From: Actinomycetota bacterium
GTDB lineage: Bacteria > Actinomycetota > CADDZG01 > JAHWKV01
Assembly (NCBI GenBank): GCA_019347725.1
Contig: JAHWKV010000001.1
Span: forward strand, 1 to 15,442
Direction: 5' to 3'
Length of the DNA stretch: 15,442 nucleotides
The notes under the pieces were generated by a model that was given only the letters and a program-made list of their open reading frames with translations, made no database searches and had not been told where the DNA came from. Both the position numbers and the translations under genes were made by a program. Numbering within the stretch: position 1 is the stretch's first letter; the number at the start of each line of letters is the position of its first letter. Positions 15,440 to 15,442 of the stretch are shown here, piece after piece.

Positions 15440-15442
15440 AAC

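Overview
The window looks like a piece of an uncultured high-GC Gram-positive bacterium (Actinomycetota). The evidence is strongly G/C-biased third codon positions, frequent GTG/TTG starts, DrrAB-type ABC exporters, a GAF-SpoIIE phosphatase, and lipoprotein and Tat-lipoprotein signal peptides. I cannot place it below phylum level. No rRNA, tRNA, CRISPR array, transposase or phage gene was seen.

Layout. (1) Positions 1-165 hold an abrupt junction. The minus strand carries the first ~41 codons of what looks like a polysaccharide-export (Wzt/TagH-like) ABC ATPase. Head to head with it begins a class I ribonucleotide reductase large subunit that lacks its N-terminal ATP-cone. This looks like an assembly or genomic breakpoint. 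(2) nrdA ends in a strong intrinsic terminator. A compact regulatory stretch follows: a near-consensus promoter, an operator-like palindrome, and a 16-bp inverted repeat whose arms resemble tandem NrdR boxes. It controls a small [2Fe-2S] ferredoxin that is probably the redox partner of the ribonucleotide reductase. (3) A small zinc-ribbon protein of unknown function is followed by a DrrA/DrrB-type ABC exporter pair. (4) A minus-strand block runs from 13238 down to 5212: a four-helix membrane protein of unknown function, a phosphonate-type importer whose binding protein most resembles the putative selenate branch (phnD-phnC-fused phnE), a second DrrA/DrrB-type exporter, a Tat-exported metallo-beta-lactamase-fold lipoprotein, and a GAF-PP2C signalling phosphatase. 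(5) A plus-strand DEAD-box RNA helicase converges on a minus-strand methylthioadenosine phosphorylase; their stop codons share one CTAG.

How the genes work together. nrdA plus ferredoxin belong to dNTP synthesis, and the NrdR-like boxes would tie the ferredoxin to that regulon. The importer, second exporter and MBL lipoprotein form a same-strand series with internal 4-nt overlaps in two pairs. Whether the importer and exporter share a transcript is uncertain, because 65-127 bp gaps separate the blocks. The most interesting unexplained items are the promoter/operator/inverted-repeat cassette before the ferredoxin, the nrdA 5' junction, the tandem-fused permease with a selenate-like binding protein and its AT-rich palindrome, and the hairpin formed by the two convergent gene ends near 5200.
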